Part shown: piece after piece, positions 1 through 8,710 of the stretch
Numbering within the stretch: position 1 is the first letter of the stretch
Layout: each line of letters opens with the position of its first letter
Origin: Xanthobacter autotrophicus
Lineage (GTDB): Bacteria > Pseudomonadota > Alphaproteobacteria > Rhizobiales > Xanthobacteraceae
Length of the DNA stretch: 64,000 bases
Direction: 5' to 3'
Assembly: GCF_005871085.1 (NCBI RefSeq)
Contig: NZ_VAUP01000037.1
Location: forward strand, 248,001-312,000
Program-made: the position numbers and the translations under genes
The notes under the pieces: generated by a model
Databases searched by the model: none
Seen by the model: only the letters and a program-made list of their open reading frames with translations
What the model was told of the DNA's origin: nothing

Positions 1-838
1 CCTTGTCGCCACGGCCCGCGTGCCGCTCATTGTAATAATAGCGGATCACCGTGCCCACCACGAGGGACAGCGCCACGATGACATAGGCATAAGGCGTGGA
101 ATAGGTGAGCGGATAGTGGTTGGAGATCATCAGGAAGACGACGGGCAGCGTGAAATAATTGTTGTGCCCCGACCTCAGCTTCGCGGTCTTGCCGTAATAG
201 GGGTCCGGAACCTGCCCCGCCTTCAGCGCCGCCACCACCTTGTGCTGGTTGGGGATGATCACGAAGAAGACGTTGCCGCTCATGATGGTGGCCATGAGCG
301 CGCCGGTGTGGATGAAGGCGGCGCGGGCCGAGAACACCTGCTGGAACAGGTAGGCCGCCAGCACCACGCCGACGAACACGATGACGCCCACCGCCATGGG
401 ATTGTTGCCGAGCCTGGAACGACACAGCTGGTCATAGGCAATCCAGCCCAAAGCCAGCCCGCCCATGCCGATGACGAAGGCGACGAACGGCTTCAGGTTC
501 ATCACCGCCGGGTCGATGAGATAGATGGACGATTTGTAGTAATAGATCCAGATCAGCAGGAAGAAGCCGGTGAGCCAGGTGGCATAGGACTGCCACTTGT
601 GCCAGCCTAGCTCCTCGGGCAGGAAGCTCGGCGCCACCAGATACTTCTTCACCTGGTAGAAGCCGCCGCCATGCACTTCCCAGGCTTCTCCGCCCTTGCC
701 GGCGGGGATGTCGGGGGTCGCCTTCAGGCTGGCGTCGAGATGCATGAAATAAAAGGACGAGCCGATCCACGCCATGCCGGCGATGATGTGCGTCCAGCGC
801 AGCAACAGGCTGCCCCACTCGTGAAGGATAGGTTCCAT
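1..838 (-). CDS. puuD: Urate hydroxylase PuuD, membrane domain (3' end beyond window)
   Basis: Membrane-bound urate oxidase that converts urate to 5-hydroxyisourate. The visible 279 codons start with MEPILHEWGSLLLRWTHIIA and continue through several hydrophobic helices, with GMAWIGSSFYFMHLD near residue 25 and IYLIDPAVMNLKPF in the middle; this is the N-terminal multi-helix domain of the family. Family members carry a C-terminal cytochrome c domain, which would lie beyond base 1 and cannot be seen. The ATG at 838 gives the full known N-terminus. It is divergent from a LysR gene, with about 190 bp between them, and sits beside the permease and the remaining urate-degradation genes, which supports the assignment. 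There is no sign of damage within the visible part. Confidence 0.9.
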   Translation of the reverse strand, partial: MEPILHEWGSLLLRWTHIIAGMAWIGSSFYFMHLDASLKATPDIPAGKGGEAWEVHGGGFYQVKKYLVAPSFLPEELGWHKWQSYATWLTGFFLLIWIYYYKSSIYLIDPAVMNLKPFVAFVIGMGGLALGWIAYDQLCRSRLGNNPMAVGVIVFVGVVLAAYLFQQVFSARAAFIHTGALMATIMSGNVFFVIIPNQHKVVAALKAGQVPDPYYGKTAKLRSGHNNYFTLPVVFLMISNHYPLTYSTPYAYVIVALSLVVGTVIRYYYNERHAGRGDK

Positions 839-1030
839 GTCCGTTCAGGTCCCGTAGCTGGAAGGCGAAGGCGCGTTTCCTTCGGAGCCCGCGCCGATGG
901 GCGTGCGCCGCAAGCCCATCGGATGACGCGGTCTCTCATGTGATTGTTGATCCGGGATCTTGCGGCGCCATTGGCCCCGCCGTCCCGCGTGCTTATCGTT
1001 GTGAAGGTTCAGGTCAAGGGACGTGGCATC

Positions 1031-1957
1031 GTGCTCGACAATATGAAGGCCTTCGCCATGTCGGTGGAGAGCGAGAGCTTCTCGGAAGCCGCGCGGCGGC
1101 TGCGCCTGTCCGCCAATGTGGTGAGCCACCGCATCCAGATGCTGGAGAAGCACCTGGGCTGCCGGCTGTTCAACCGCACCACCCGCCGCATGAGCCTGAC
1201 CGAGCAGGGCCGCGTCTATTACGAGGCCATCACCGACGCGCTCCGCCTCATCGATGCGGCGGAGAGCAATGTGTCGGAATTGGGCGCCCTGCCCCGCGGC
1301 GCGCTCAGGGTCACCGCCCCGCTCCATCTGGGCCGGCGCCTGGTGGCGCAGGTTTCGGCGCGTTACCAGGAGGCGCACCCGGAGATCGACGTGCGCCTGC
1401 GCCTCTCCGAACACACCCTCGACCTGATCGCCGAATCCATCGACGTGGCGCTGCGCCTCGCCACCTTCGAGGATTCCAGCATGATCATGCGCAAGGTGGC
1501 GCAGGTGGAACGCATATTGTGCGCCTCCCCGGCCTATCTGGAGCGGGCGGGAGTGCCGCTGCGCCCGCAGGACCTGTTGTCCCATCAATGCCTGCTCCTG
1601 AGATTTGCGAGCCTTCGGGAACTGCGCTGGATGCTGACCGACGAGGGCCGTGACCTCGCCGTTCCGGTCACCGGGCACCTGGAGGCCGACGACGGCGATG
1701 TGCTCACCGTCTGGGCCCTCGAGGGGCGGGGCATCGTGGTGAAGCCCCGCTTCGAGGTGGCGGATGCGCTCGCCGAGGGCCGCCTGGTGCCGGTGCTTCA
1801 GGCGCACCCGCCCAAGCCCGCGACCCTCGCCGTGCTCTACCCCGCCCGCCAGCTGGTGCCGTTGAAGGTGAAGGCCTTCGCCGACATGCTGGTGGACCAG
1901 GGCCGCCGCTACATCGCCCAGGAGCTGGGGAAGATCGGGGAGCGGCTGTCCGCCTGA
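1031..1957 (+). CDS. LysR-family transcriptional regulator of the purine locus
   Basis: DNA-binding regulator of about 308 residues. The N-terminal winged helix-turn-helix reads FSEAARRLRLSANVVSHRIQ and is followed by LGCRLFNRTTRRMSLTEQG, the LysR signature; the rest is a periplasmic-binding-protein-like effector domain. I chose the GTG at 1031 (VLDNMKAF) because AAGGGA lies about ten bases upstream and it matches the usual LysR start. An ATG at 1043 is the alternative, while the longer TTG start at 944 adds an unlikely tail. It is divergent from puuD and upstream of the convergent permease, so control of urate catabolism is likely; the effector is unknown. Confidence 0.85.
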   Translation: MLDNMKAFAMSVESESFSEAARRLRLSANVVSHRIQMLEKHLGCRLFNRTTRRMSLTEQGRVYYEAITDALRLIDAAESNVSELGALPRGALRVTAPLHLGRRLVAQVSARYQEAHPEIDVRLRLSEHTLDLIAESIDVALRLATFEDSSMIMRKVAQVERILCASPAYLERAGVPLRPQDLLSHQCLLLRFASLRELRWMLTDEGRDLAVPVTGHLEADDGDVLTVWALEGRGIVVKPRFEVADALAEGRLVPVLQAHPPKPATLAVLYPARQLVPLKVKAFADMLVDQGRRYIAQELGKIGERLSA

Positions 1958-2025
1958 GCGCGTGCCAGTCTGATTGGCCGCGTTCACCCTTGCGCCGCCC
2001 CCCGCCTCCGCCCGACTGCCCCGCC

Positions 2026-3417
2026 TCAGTGGGCCTCGGCCTGCTTGGCCGCCGCGACGATCTCCTCGGTGGAGGTCTGCTTCACGCCGTTGAAGAAGAC
2101 GTTGAGCAGCACGGCGACGATGGCGCACAGCAGGATGCCGCTCTCCAGCAGCGGGTGCAGCTCGTGCGGCAGGTTCTTGAAGAAGTTGGGCGAGACCAGC
2201 GGGATCATGCCGAAGCCCACCGACACCGCGACGATGAACAGGTTGAAGCGGTTGGTCTTGAAGTCGACACCGGTGAGGATGCGCGCGCCGGTGGCCGCCA
2301 CCATGCCGAACATCACGAGGCCCGCGCCGCCCAGCACCACCTGGGGCACCGCCTCCACCAGCGCCGCCATCTTCGGCAGCAGGCCGAGGCCGAGCATGAT
2401 GGCGCCGCCCACAACCGTCACCCAGCGCGAGCGCACGCCGGTGACGCCGACGAGGCCCACGTTCTGCGAGAAGGAGGTGTAGGGGAAAGTGTTGAAGATG
2501 CCGCCGAGGAAGGTGCCCACACCATCGGCGCGCAGGCCCTTGGTGAGCGCCTTCTGGTCCACCGGCTTGCCGGTGATGTCCGAGAGGGCGAGGAACATGC
2601 CGACGGATTCGATCATCACCACGATCATCACGATGCACATGGTGATGATGGGGACGAGGTGGAACGTGGGCATGCCGAAGTGGAACGGCAGGATCACGTC
2701 GAACCAGGACGCCGCCGCCACCTTCTCGAAATGCATGATGCCGAGGAAGGTCGCCAGCACCGCGCCGGCGATGATGCCGAGTAGCACCGCCACATTGGCG
2801 AGGAAGCCCTTGCCCCACTTGATGAGACCAAGCACCACCAGCATCACGAACAGCGAAATGCCGAGGCCCTGGAGCTGGCCGTAATTGGGATTGGCCACCT
2901 GCACCACCTTGCCGTCGATGGTCTGGGTCAGGAATGGAATGCCGCCGCCGGCCCAGTTGATACCCACCCGCATCAGCGAGATGCCGATGATGAGGATGAT
3001 GGTGCCGGTCACCACCGGCGGGAACAAGGGCAACAGCCGCGAGACGAATGGCGCGACGATGATGCCGAAGATGCCCGCCGCGATCACCGAGCCATAGATG
3101 CCCAGAAGGCCGATCTCCGGGCTCGCCGCCATGGAGAGCATGGGACCGACCGAGGCGAAGGTGACACCCATCATCACCGGCAGGCGGATGCCGACGCCAA
3201 AGAAGCCGAGGCACTGGGCCAGCGTCGCGAGGCCGCAGGCGAACAGGTCGGCACTGATGAGGAAGGCCACGTCCTGGGGTGGCAGCTTCAGCGCGCGGCC
3301 GATGATGAGCGGCACCGCCACCGCGCCGGCATACATGACCAGCACGTGCTGGAGGCCGAGGATGGCGAGTTTCGGAGCTGGCAGTATTTCGTCTACGGGA
3401 TGAACGGCTTCGGACAT
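2026..3417 (-). CDS. Nucleobase:cation symporter-2, urate/xanthine permease
   Basis: Inner-membrane importer of the NAT/NCS2 family, 463 residues with roughly 12-14 hydrophobic segments. The QH pair in the first helix ([20 protein letters not shown]) and the family signature [10 protein letters not shown] near the middle are intact. The start at 3417 ([11 protein letters not shown]) is preceded by a strong AGGGGGA ribosome site; an in-frame upstream ATG at 3480 lacks this. Flanking puuD, uraH and allantoin genes suggest urate or xanthine as the substrate, but sequence alone does not separate the two. It is divergent from uraH, and the shared 258-bp spacer holds a perfect palindrome that could be an operator. 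Confidence 0.88.
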   Translation of the reverse strand: MSEAVHPVDEILPAPKLAILGLQHVLVMYAGAVAVPLIIGRALKLPPQDVAFLISADLFACGLATLAQCLGFFGVGIRLPVMMGVTFASVGPMLSMAASPEIGLLGIYGSVIAAGIFGIIVAPFVSRLLPLFPPVVTGTIILIIGISLMRVGINWAGGGIPFLTQTIDGKVVQVANPNYGQLQGLGISLFVMLVVLGLIKWGKGFLANVAVLLGIIAGAVLATFLGIMHFEKVAAASWFDVILPFHFGMPTFHLVPIITMCIVMIVVMIESVGMFLALSDITGKPVDQKALTKGLRADGVGTFLGGIFNTFPYTSFSQNVGLVGVTGVRSRWVTVVGGAIMLGLGLLPKMAALVEAVPQVVLGGAGLVMFGMVAATGARILTGVDFKTNRFNLFIVAVSVGFGMIPLVSPNFFKNLPHELHPLLESGILLCAIVAVLLNVFFNGVKQTSTEEIVAAAKQAEAH

Positions 3418-3579
3418 GAGGTCCCCCTGGAAAGGCAGTCGGGTCGGGTGCGGAAGGGCGTTTTCGTTTATTGGCGCCATTTTGCGTGCGGCGCGGGTAC
3501 CGGTCCGGCGGGTCTGCCCAACGTATCGGCATGCCTAATGAAAGATCAAATCGCGCGCCGTGAAAACCGTTGGTTAATC

Positions 3580-3591
3580 GGAAGATCTTCC
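3580..3591. promoter_or_regulatory. Perfect 12-bp palindrome in the permease-uraH divergent spacer
   Basis: GGAAGATCTTCC is a perfect inverted repeat about 85 bp upstream of uraH and 160 bp upstream of the permease. AT-rich sequence (CAATATTTTT) follows it, fitting a promoter region. Its use as an operator is inferred from position only. Confidence 0.35.
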
Positions 3592-3675
3592 AATATTTTT
3601 GGGAAATGGATCGTCCGCGACCGGGTTATGCTGCCCTGCAGCGGATCTTTTGACCGCAAGGCCTGCGAGGGAAAA

Positions 3676-4029
3676 ATGGGGCGCCTGTCCACGCATGTAC
3701 TCGACACCGTCGCTGGTGGTCCGGCGGCCAATGTGGCGGTTGAACTTTACCGTCTGACGCCGGATGGCTCGCGCACGCTCGTGACCGAGCGCCGCACCAA
3801 TGCGGACGGGCGTACCGACACGCCCCTGCTCGCGGGCGATGAGTTCAAGGCCGGCACCTACGAGCTTCAGTTCCACATCGGTGCGCATTTCCGCGCCACC
3901 GGCGCTCCGGCGTCCGATCCGCCCTTCCTCGACGTGGTGCCCCTGCGCTTCTCGCTGGCGGAGGACGGGCATTATCATGTGCCGCTTCTGTGCTCCCCGT
4001 GGAGCTACTCCACCTATCGGGGCTCCTGA
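3676..4029 (+). CDS. uraH: 5-hydroxyisourate hydrolase (transthyretin-like)
   Basis: Hydrolyses 5-hydroxyisourate, the product of PuuD, to OHCU. The 117-residue protein has the family's usual length and landmarks: [17 protein letters not shown] at the N-terminus, [10 protein letters not shown] in the middle, and the C-terminal [18 protein letters not shown] ending in the diagnostic YRGS. The ATG at 3676 has GCGAGGGA just upstream; longer in-frame starts add non-homologous sequence. It lies three bases before the puuE-uraD fusion gene, so the two are almost certainly co-transcribed and probably translationally coupled. No signal peptide is seen, so cytoplasmic action is expected. Confidence 0.93.
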   Translation: MGRLSTHVLDTVAGGPAANVAVELYRLTPDGSRTLVTERRTNADGRTDTPLLAGDEFKAGTYELQFHIGAHFRATGAPASDPPFLDVVPLRFSLAEDGHYHVPLLCSPWSYSTYRGS

Positions 4030-4032
4030 GGA

Positions 4033-5481
4033 ATGTCCGTGCCCAACGATCCCATCACCGGCCGGCCCTACCCGCGCGACCTCATCGGCTATGGGCGCAC
4101 CCCGCCCCATGCCCGCTGGCCGGGAGACGCGCGCATCGCCGTCCAGTTCGTGGTGAATTACGAGGAGGGCGGCGAGAATTCCGTCCTCCACGGCGACAAT
4201 GCCTCGGAAGCCTTCCTGTCCGAAATCATCGGCGCCCAGCCCTGGCCCCGCCAGCGGCACATGAACATGGAATCCATCTACGAATACGGTGCCCGGGTAG
4301 GCTTCTGGCGGCTGCACCGCCTGTTCACCGAGCGCGCCATGCCGGTCACGGTCTATGGCGTCGCCACCGCACTCGCCCGCAACCCGGATGCCGTCGCCGC
4401 CATGAAGGAGGCCGACTGGGAGATTGCGAGCCACGGCTACAAATGGCTGGAATACAAGGACTTCACCCGCGACGCCGAGCGCGAGCACATCGACGAGGCG
4501 ATCCGCATCCACACCGAAGTGACCGGCTCCCGCCCGCTGGGCTTCTACCAGGGCCGCTCGGCAGAGCACACGGTGCCGTTGGTGATGGAGAAAGGCGGCT
4601 TCCTCTATGCCGCCGATAGCTACGCCGACGAACTGCCCTACTGGATCGAGAGCGCCAAGGGTCCGCAATTGGTGGTGCCCTACACGCTGGACGCCAACGA
4701 CATGCGCTTCTCGGTGGCGGCGGGCTTCGGCACCGGCACCGATTTCTTCGACTATCTCAAGGACAGCTTCGACCTGCTCTATGCCGAGGGCGAGACCGCG
4801 CCGAAGATGATGTCGGTCGGCCTCCATCCCCGCCTCGCCGGCCGGCCCGGCCGCGCCCAGGCGCTGGCTCGCTTCCTCGATTACATCGCCGGTCATGAGA
4901 AGGTGTGGGTGGCCCGGCGCGTCGACATCGCCCGCCACTGGATCGCCACCCACCCCCCCGTCGGCGGCTACCGGCCCACCTTCATGCCGCGCGGCCTGTT
5001 CGTGGAACGGTTCGGCGGCGTGTTCGAGCATTCCCCCTGGATCGCGGAAGGCGCCTACGACAAGGGCCTCACCCCCCGCGAGGACACCGCCGCCGGCCTC
5101 CACGCAGCCCTTGCCGCCGTGCTGCGCGCCGCCCCCATCGAGAAGCAGATGGCGGTCATTCATGCCCATCCGGACCTTGCCGGGAAGCTCGCGGAAGCCA
5201 AGCTGCTCACCGCCGAATCCACCGCCGAGCAGGCGTCCGCCGGCCTCGACCGGCTGACGGCGGAGGAGAAGGCCCGCTTCACCGCCCTCAATGACGCCTA
5301 CGTGGCAAAGTTCGGCTTCGTCTTCATCATGGCCATCCGCGGCCGGACCAAGGCCGAGATCCTCGACGCCTTCGAGCGCCGGCTCGCCCATGATCGCGAC
5401 CAGGAGGTCAACGAGGCCCTCACACAGATCGAGCGCATCGCCCGGCTCCGGCTGGACCAGATGCTCCCGGAGGCCGCATGA
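4033..5481 (+). CDS. puuE-uraD: Bifunctional allantoinase PuuE / OHCU decarboxylase UraD
   Basis: A 482-residue fusion. Residues 1 to about 310 are a PuuE-type allantoinase of the polysaccharide-deacetylase fold (NYEEGGENSVLHGD, GVATALARNPD, EIASHGYKW, GFYQGR, VGLHPRLAGRPGR). Residues from about 320 are an OHCU decarboxylase, with RFGGVFEHSPWIAE, a VIHAHPDLAGKL motif and a C-terminal FGFVFIMAIRGR. One protein would thus decarboxylate OHCU to S-allantoin and open allantoin to allantoate, two consecutive steps. Fusions of this kind are known in alphaproteobacteria. The start at 4033 lies in the uraH tail context TGAGGA. The last four bases overlap the start of the amidohydrolase gene. Confidence 0.93.
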   Translation: MSVPNDPITGRPYPRDLIGYGRTPPHARWPGDARIAVQFVVNYEEGGENSVLHGDNASEAFLSEIIGAQPWPRQRHMNMESIYEYGARVGFWRLHRLFTERAMPVTVYGVATALARNPDAVAAMKEADWEIASHGYKWLEYKDFTRDAEREHIDEAIRIHTEVTGSRPLGFYQGRSAEHTVPLVMEKGGFLYAADSYADELPYWIESAKGPQLVVPYTLDANDMRFSVAAGFGTGTDFFDYLKDSFDLLYAEGETAPKMMSVGLHPRLAGRPGRAQALARFLDYIAGHEKVWVARRVDIARHWIATHPPVGGYRPTFMPRGLFVERFGGVFEHSPWIAEGAYDKGLTPREDTAAGLHAALAAVLRAAPIEKQMAVIHAHPDLAGKLAEAKLLTAESTAEQASAGLDRLTAEEKARFTALNDAYVAKFGFVFIMAIRGRTKAEILDAFERRLAHDRDQEVNEALTQIERIARLRLDQMLPEAA

Positions 5482-6758
5482 ACAAGGTCTTCCCCGTGCC
5501 GCAACCTGCCCCCGTCCCCACCCTCGCGCCCCTTGACGGCAATGCCATCACCGCCCGCCTGAAGGAGCTTGCCGCCTTCTCGGACGTACCGGGCGAGCTC
5601 ACCCGCCTCTCCCTCACCCCCTCCCACAAGCGGGCGGCGGCGCAGGTGTCGCACTGGATGCGCGAGGCCGGCCTCACCCAAGTCCACATGGACGCCACCG
5701 GCACCATCGTCGGGCGCTATGCGGCGGACCGGGCCAATGCCAAGACCCTGCTCATGGGCTCGCACATCGACACCGTGCGCAACGCCGGCATCTATGACGG
5801 AAACCTGGGCGTGCTCACCGCCATCGCGGCGGTGGAGGCCCTGAACGCGCAAGGCCTGCGCCTGCCGTTCGCCATCGAGGTGGCGGCCTTCGCGGATGAA
5901 GAGGGCGTGCGCTTCCTCTCCACCCTCACCTCGTCCAAGGCCATGGCGGGCATCTTCGACCCCAGGAGCCTGGAGGACGTGGACCAGCAGGGCATCTCCC
6001 GCGCCGAGGCGCTGCGCTCGTTCGGCGCGCCGGCGGAGCGTATCGCCGAATGCCGGCGCGATCCGGCAGACATGCTGGGCTATGTGGAAGTGCATATCGA
6101 GCAGGGCCCGGTGCTGGAGGCGGCGGGCGCGCCGCTCGGCATCGTCACCGGCATCGCCGGGGCCTCGCGCGGCCATATCCGCGTGCGCGGCGAGGCCGGC
6201 CATTCCGGCACCCTGCCCATGCCCATGCGCCACGACGCGCTGGCCGCCGCCGCCGAGATGATCCTCGCCGTGGAAGCCCGCGGCCGCGCCGATGCCGATG
6301 CCCTGGTGACCACGGTTGGCACCATGATCATTGCTGGCAGCGCCGTGAACGTGGTGCCGGGGGAGGTGCAATTCTCCCTCGACGTGCGCACCCTGTCCGA
6401 CGACCTGCGCCAGCGCGCCGTCGCGGACATCCGCGCGGCCATCGACGAGATCGCGGCGCGGCGCGGCGTGCGCGCCATCCTCGACATCGGCCACGAGGTG
6501 CCGGCCGCGCCCTGCCACGGCGTCCTGAAGGAGCGCATGGCGGAAGTTGTGGAGGGCCTCGGCCTGCCGGTGCTGCGCCTGCCCTCCGGCGCCGGTCACG
6601 ACGCCATGGTGTTCCGGGGCATCATGCCCATGGCCATGCTGTTCGTGCGCTCGCAGAACGGCAGCCACAATCCGCGTGAATACGCCTCCCCCGCCGACAT
6701 CGGCCTCGCCGCCGAAGCGCTCCACGCGTTTCTTCTGAAGACCGCAGGGGAGGTGTGA
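5478..6758 (+). CDS. allC: Allantoate amidohydrolase, M20 zinc family
   Basis: Zinc amidohydrolase of the hydantoinase/carbamoylase M20 family, 426 residues. Metal-binding and catalytic elements are visible: GSHIDTV (His96, Asp98), YDGNLGV (Asp107), ADEEGVRF (Glu141/142) and HIEQGP, with a C-terminal GAGHDAM. In this context it should convert allantoate to ureidoglycine/ureidoglycolate, releasing ammonia and carbon dioxide. It starts with an ATGA overlap with the puuE-uraD stop, so it is the third gene of the uraH operon. The family also includes N-carbamoyl-amino-acid and beta-ureidopropionate hydrolases; the neighbourhood, not the sequence, decides for allantoate. Confidence 0.88.
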   Translation: MNKVFPVPQPAPVPTLAPLDGNAITARLKELAAFSDVPGELTRLSLTPSHKRAAAQVSHWMREAGLTQVHMDATGTIVGRYAADRANAKTLLMGSHIDTVRNAGIYDGNLGVLTAIAAVEALNAQGLRLPFAIEVAAFADEEGVRFLSTLTSSKAMAGIFDPRSLEDVDQQGISRAEALRSFGAPAERIAECRRDPADMLGYVEVHIEQGPVLEAAGAPLGIVTGIAGASRGHIRVRGEAGHSGTLPMPMRHDALAAAAEMILAVEARGRADADALVTTVGTMIIAGSAVNVVPGEVQFSLDVRTLSDDLRQRAVADIRAAIDEIAARRGVRAILDIGHEVPAAPCHGVLKERMAEVVEGLGLPVLRLPSGAGHDAMVFRGIMPMAMLFVRSQNGSHNPREYASPADIGLAAEALHAFLLKTAGEV

Positions 6759-6888
6759 GCGGGTTGTGTACCTTGCTGGTGCGGTATCTCCGCGCCCGCG
6801 AGCCCCAGGTCGATCACGCGGGCTGGAAAGAGCGGCGAGGCGTTTCGGGCCGGGAAACCGCCATCCCGGCCTCCCGCCGCCGCCCCAT

Positions 6889-6917
6889 TTGACATTCGCT
6901 CCCGCCCTGCCTTTAGT
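6889..6917 (+). promoter_or_regulatory. Sigma70-type promoter of the cobalamin operon
   Basis: A perfect TTGACA (6889-6894) is followed after 17 bp by TTTAGT (6912-6917), a four-of-six match to TATAAT. It lies immediately upstream of the cobalamin riboswitch, where its promoter should be. The expected transcription start is near 6924. Confidence 0.6.
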
Positions 6918-7106
6918 GCCCGTGTCGAAGGTCCCGTGGTCCCACACGGGCGCAAAAGGGAATGCGGTGCGGGAGGCCTCTCCCAATGCCGTGGCTGCCC
7001 CCGCAACTGTAAGCGGTGAGCCCCTGCCAGATGCCACTGGCGCCGCAAGGCGCCGGGAAGGCGGCGGGGGCGCTGATCCGCGAGCCAGGAGACCTGCCTT
7101 CGACAA
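6918..7106 (+). ncRNA. Cobalamin (AdoCbl) riboswitch
   Basis: Leader RNA element that senses cobalamin and represses the downstream biosynthesis genes. Conserved blocks appear in order: a CCCGTG/CACGGG hairpin arm pair near 6920-6950, AAAAGGGAATGCGGTG around 6954-6969, the core GCCCCCGCAACTGTAAGCGG around 6996-7015, GCCACTGG around 7032, and the B12 box AGCCAGGAGACCTGCC at 7083-7098. It lies between the promoter and the DUF1636 gene, leaving about 110 bases to the first start codon for the expression platform. I see no clear intrinsic terminator there, so control of translation initiation is the likelier mode. Confidence 0.95.
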
Positions 7107-7214
7107 GGTCCGCGCCGGGCGGGGTGCTCCGGTTTGCGTCCCTTCAAGCCCGCCTTGCGCGGGCGGCCCGCGCACCCGTGGATATGTCTCGTGGAGCGCG
7201 GCGAACCTGCCGAC

Positions 7215-7661
7215 ATGACCGGCGTTGCCACGGCGGAGACCCCCGCCGGGACGACGCCCCGCGCGTACGACGCGCCGACCGCTATGCCCGGCGATCGTCC
7301 GGCCGTGACCGTCTTCGTCTGCACCACCTGCCGCAGCTCCGGCGAAGGCGCCTTCCCTGTCGATGGTGTCGCCCTCGCCGAAGCCACCGCGGCAGCCCAG
7401 TTGCCAGATGGCGTCGCGGTGCAGGGCGTGCGCTGCCTCGCCAACTGCAAGCGCGCCCTGTCCGCCGCCATGGTCCGCCGCGACGGCTGGACCTATGTGT
7501 TCGGCGACCTTTCCGCCGATGCCGCTCCCGACCTCATCGCCGGTGCGGCGCTGCTGGCGTCCTCCGGCGACGGCCTCATGCCCTGGCGCGGACGGCCCGA
7601 CAGCCTGAAGCGTGGCATGGTCGCCCGCATCCCGCCTTTGTCCCTTCCCAAGGAGCCCTGA
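7215..7661 (+). CDS. DUF1636 protein with four cysteines, first gene of the cobalamin operon
   Basis: A protein of about 148 residues of the uncharacterised DUF1636 family, commonly found with cobalamin genes. Four cysteines stand out: FVCTTCR (Cys36, Cys39) and RCLANCKRA (Cys74, Cys78). The second pair, in a CLxxC context, resembles thioredoxin-like [2Fe-2S] ferredoxins, so metal or cluster binding is likely; that is inference. The start is uncertain: ATG at 7215 is used, but GTG at 7191 is in frame and neither has a strong ribosome site, which might reflect riboswitch control of translation. Its stop overlaps the cobW start (TGATG). Confidence 0.75.
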   Translation: MTGVATAETPAGTTPRAYDAPTAMPGDRPAVTVFVCTTCRSSGEGAFPVDGVALAEATAAAQLPDGVAVQGVRCLANCKRALSAAMVRRDGWTYVFGDLSADAAPDLIAGAALLASSGDGLMPWRGRPDSLKRGMVARIPPLSLPKEP

Positions 7662-8695
7662 TGATCTCGCTCGCCCGCGTGCCCTGCACCATCGTCACCG
7701 GCTTCCTCGGCGCGGGGAAGACCACGCTCATCCGCCACATGCTGGAGAATGCCGGCGGCAAGCGCCTCGCGGTGATCGTCAACGAATTCGGCGACGTGGG
7801 CATCGACGGCGAGATCCTGAAGGGCTGCGGTATCGAAAGCTGCAGCGAGGACACCATCGTGGAGCTGGCCAACGGCTGCCTGTGCTGCACGGTCGCCGAC
7901 GATTTCGTGCCGGCGCTGGACCAGATCCTGTCGCGCACCCCGCGCGTGGACCACATTCTCATCGAGACCTCCGGCCTCGCTTTGCCCAAGCCGCTGGTGC
8001 AGGCCTTCCAGTGGCCGGCCATCAAGAGCCGGGTAACGGTGGATGGCGTGGTGGCGGTGGTGGACGGCCCGGCGCTGGCCGAAGGGCGGGTGGCGGCAGA
8101 CCTCTCGGCGCTGGCCGCCCAGCGCGCGGAAGACACAAGCCTCGACCATGACGACCCAGTGGAAGAGGTGTTCGAGGACCAGATCGCCTGCGCCGACCTC
8201 GTCATCCTCTCCAAGAGCGACCTGCTCGACGAGGCCGGCTTCGCCATCGCCGAGCGGGTGGTGGCGCAGAGCCTGCCGCGCGCGGTGAAGCTGGTGCGCG
8301 CCACCGCCGGCAAGGTGGATATCGCCGTGCTGCTGGGCCTCGGCATCGGCGTGGAAGATGAGATCGACGCCCGCCGCACCCATCACGACGACGAGGAAGA
8401 CCACGACCACGACGAATTCGAGAGCATCGTGCTCCAGCTGCCCGAGATCGCCGATCCCGTCGCCCTCGCCGCCCGCGTGGTCGCTGCGGCCGAGACGCCG
8501 GACGTGCTGCGCGTCAAGGGCTTCGCGGCGGTGACCGGCAAGCCCATGCGGCTGCTGGTGCAGGGTGTCGGCCCGCGCGTGTCGCACCATTTCGACCGGC
8601 CGTGGGGCGCCGAGGAGGCGCGGCGCGGGGCGCTGGTGGTAATCGGCCTGAAGGGCTTCGACCGCGCGGCGGTGGAACGGGCCATCCTCGGCTGA
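7661..8695 (+). CDS. cobW: CobW-family GTPase, cobalt chaperone
   Basis: G3E-family GTP-binding protein of 344 residues, linked to cobalt delivery for cobaltochelatase. The P-loop GFLGAGKTT is at residues 14-22, the metal-binding CLCC motif at 73-76, the ETSG switch near 102, and SKSD (184-187) takes the place of NKxD. A His/Asp-rich stretch HHDDEEDHDHD at 241-251 adds a probable metal-binding loop. It starts at the TGATG overlap with the DUF1636 gene and stands directly before cobN, whose cobalt it may supply. The C-terminal CobW domain is complete. Confidence 0.93.
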   Translation: MISLARVPCTIVTGFLGAGKTTLIRHMLENAGGKRLAVIVNEFGDVGIDGEILKGCGIESCSEDTIVELANGCLCCTVADDFVPALDQILSRTPRVDHILIETSGLALPKPLVQAFQWPAIKSRVTVDGVVAVVDGPALAEGRVAADLSALAAQRAEDTSLDHDDPVEEVFEDQIACADLVILSKSDLLDEAGFAIAERVVAQSLPRAVKLVRATAGKVDIAVLLGLGIGVEDEIDARRTHHDDEEDHDHDEFESIVLQLPEIADPVALAARVVAAAETPDVLRVKGFAAVTGKPMRLLVQGVGPRVSHHFDRPWGAEEARRGALVVIGLKGFDRAAVERAILG

Positions 8696-8710
8696 GGCGA
8701 ACCAGACCCC

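Noticed and set aside
949-959. GATCC-G-GGATC inverted repeat between puuD and LysR
   Set aside because: Only five-base arms; expected by chance in sequence of this composition.
845-3532. A very long minus-strand open frame (about 895 codons) across the LysR and permease region
   Set aside because: It is antisense to LysR and out of frame with the permease; its translation is Arg/His/Gly-rich low-complexity sequence typical of shadow frames in GC-rich DNA.
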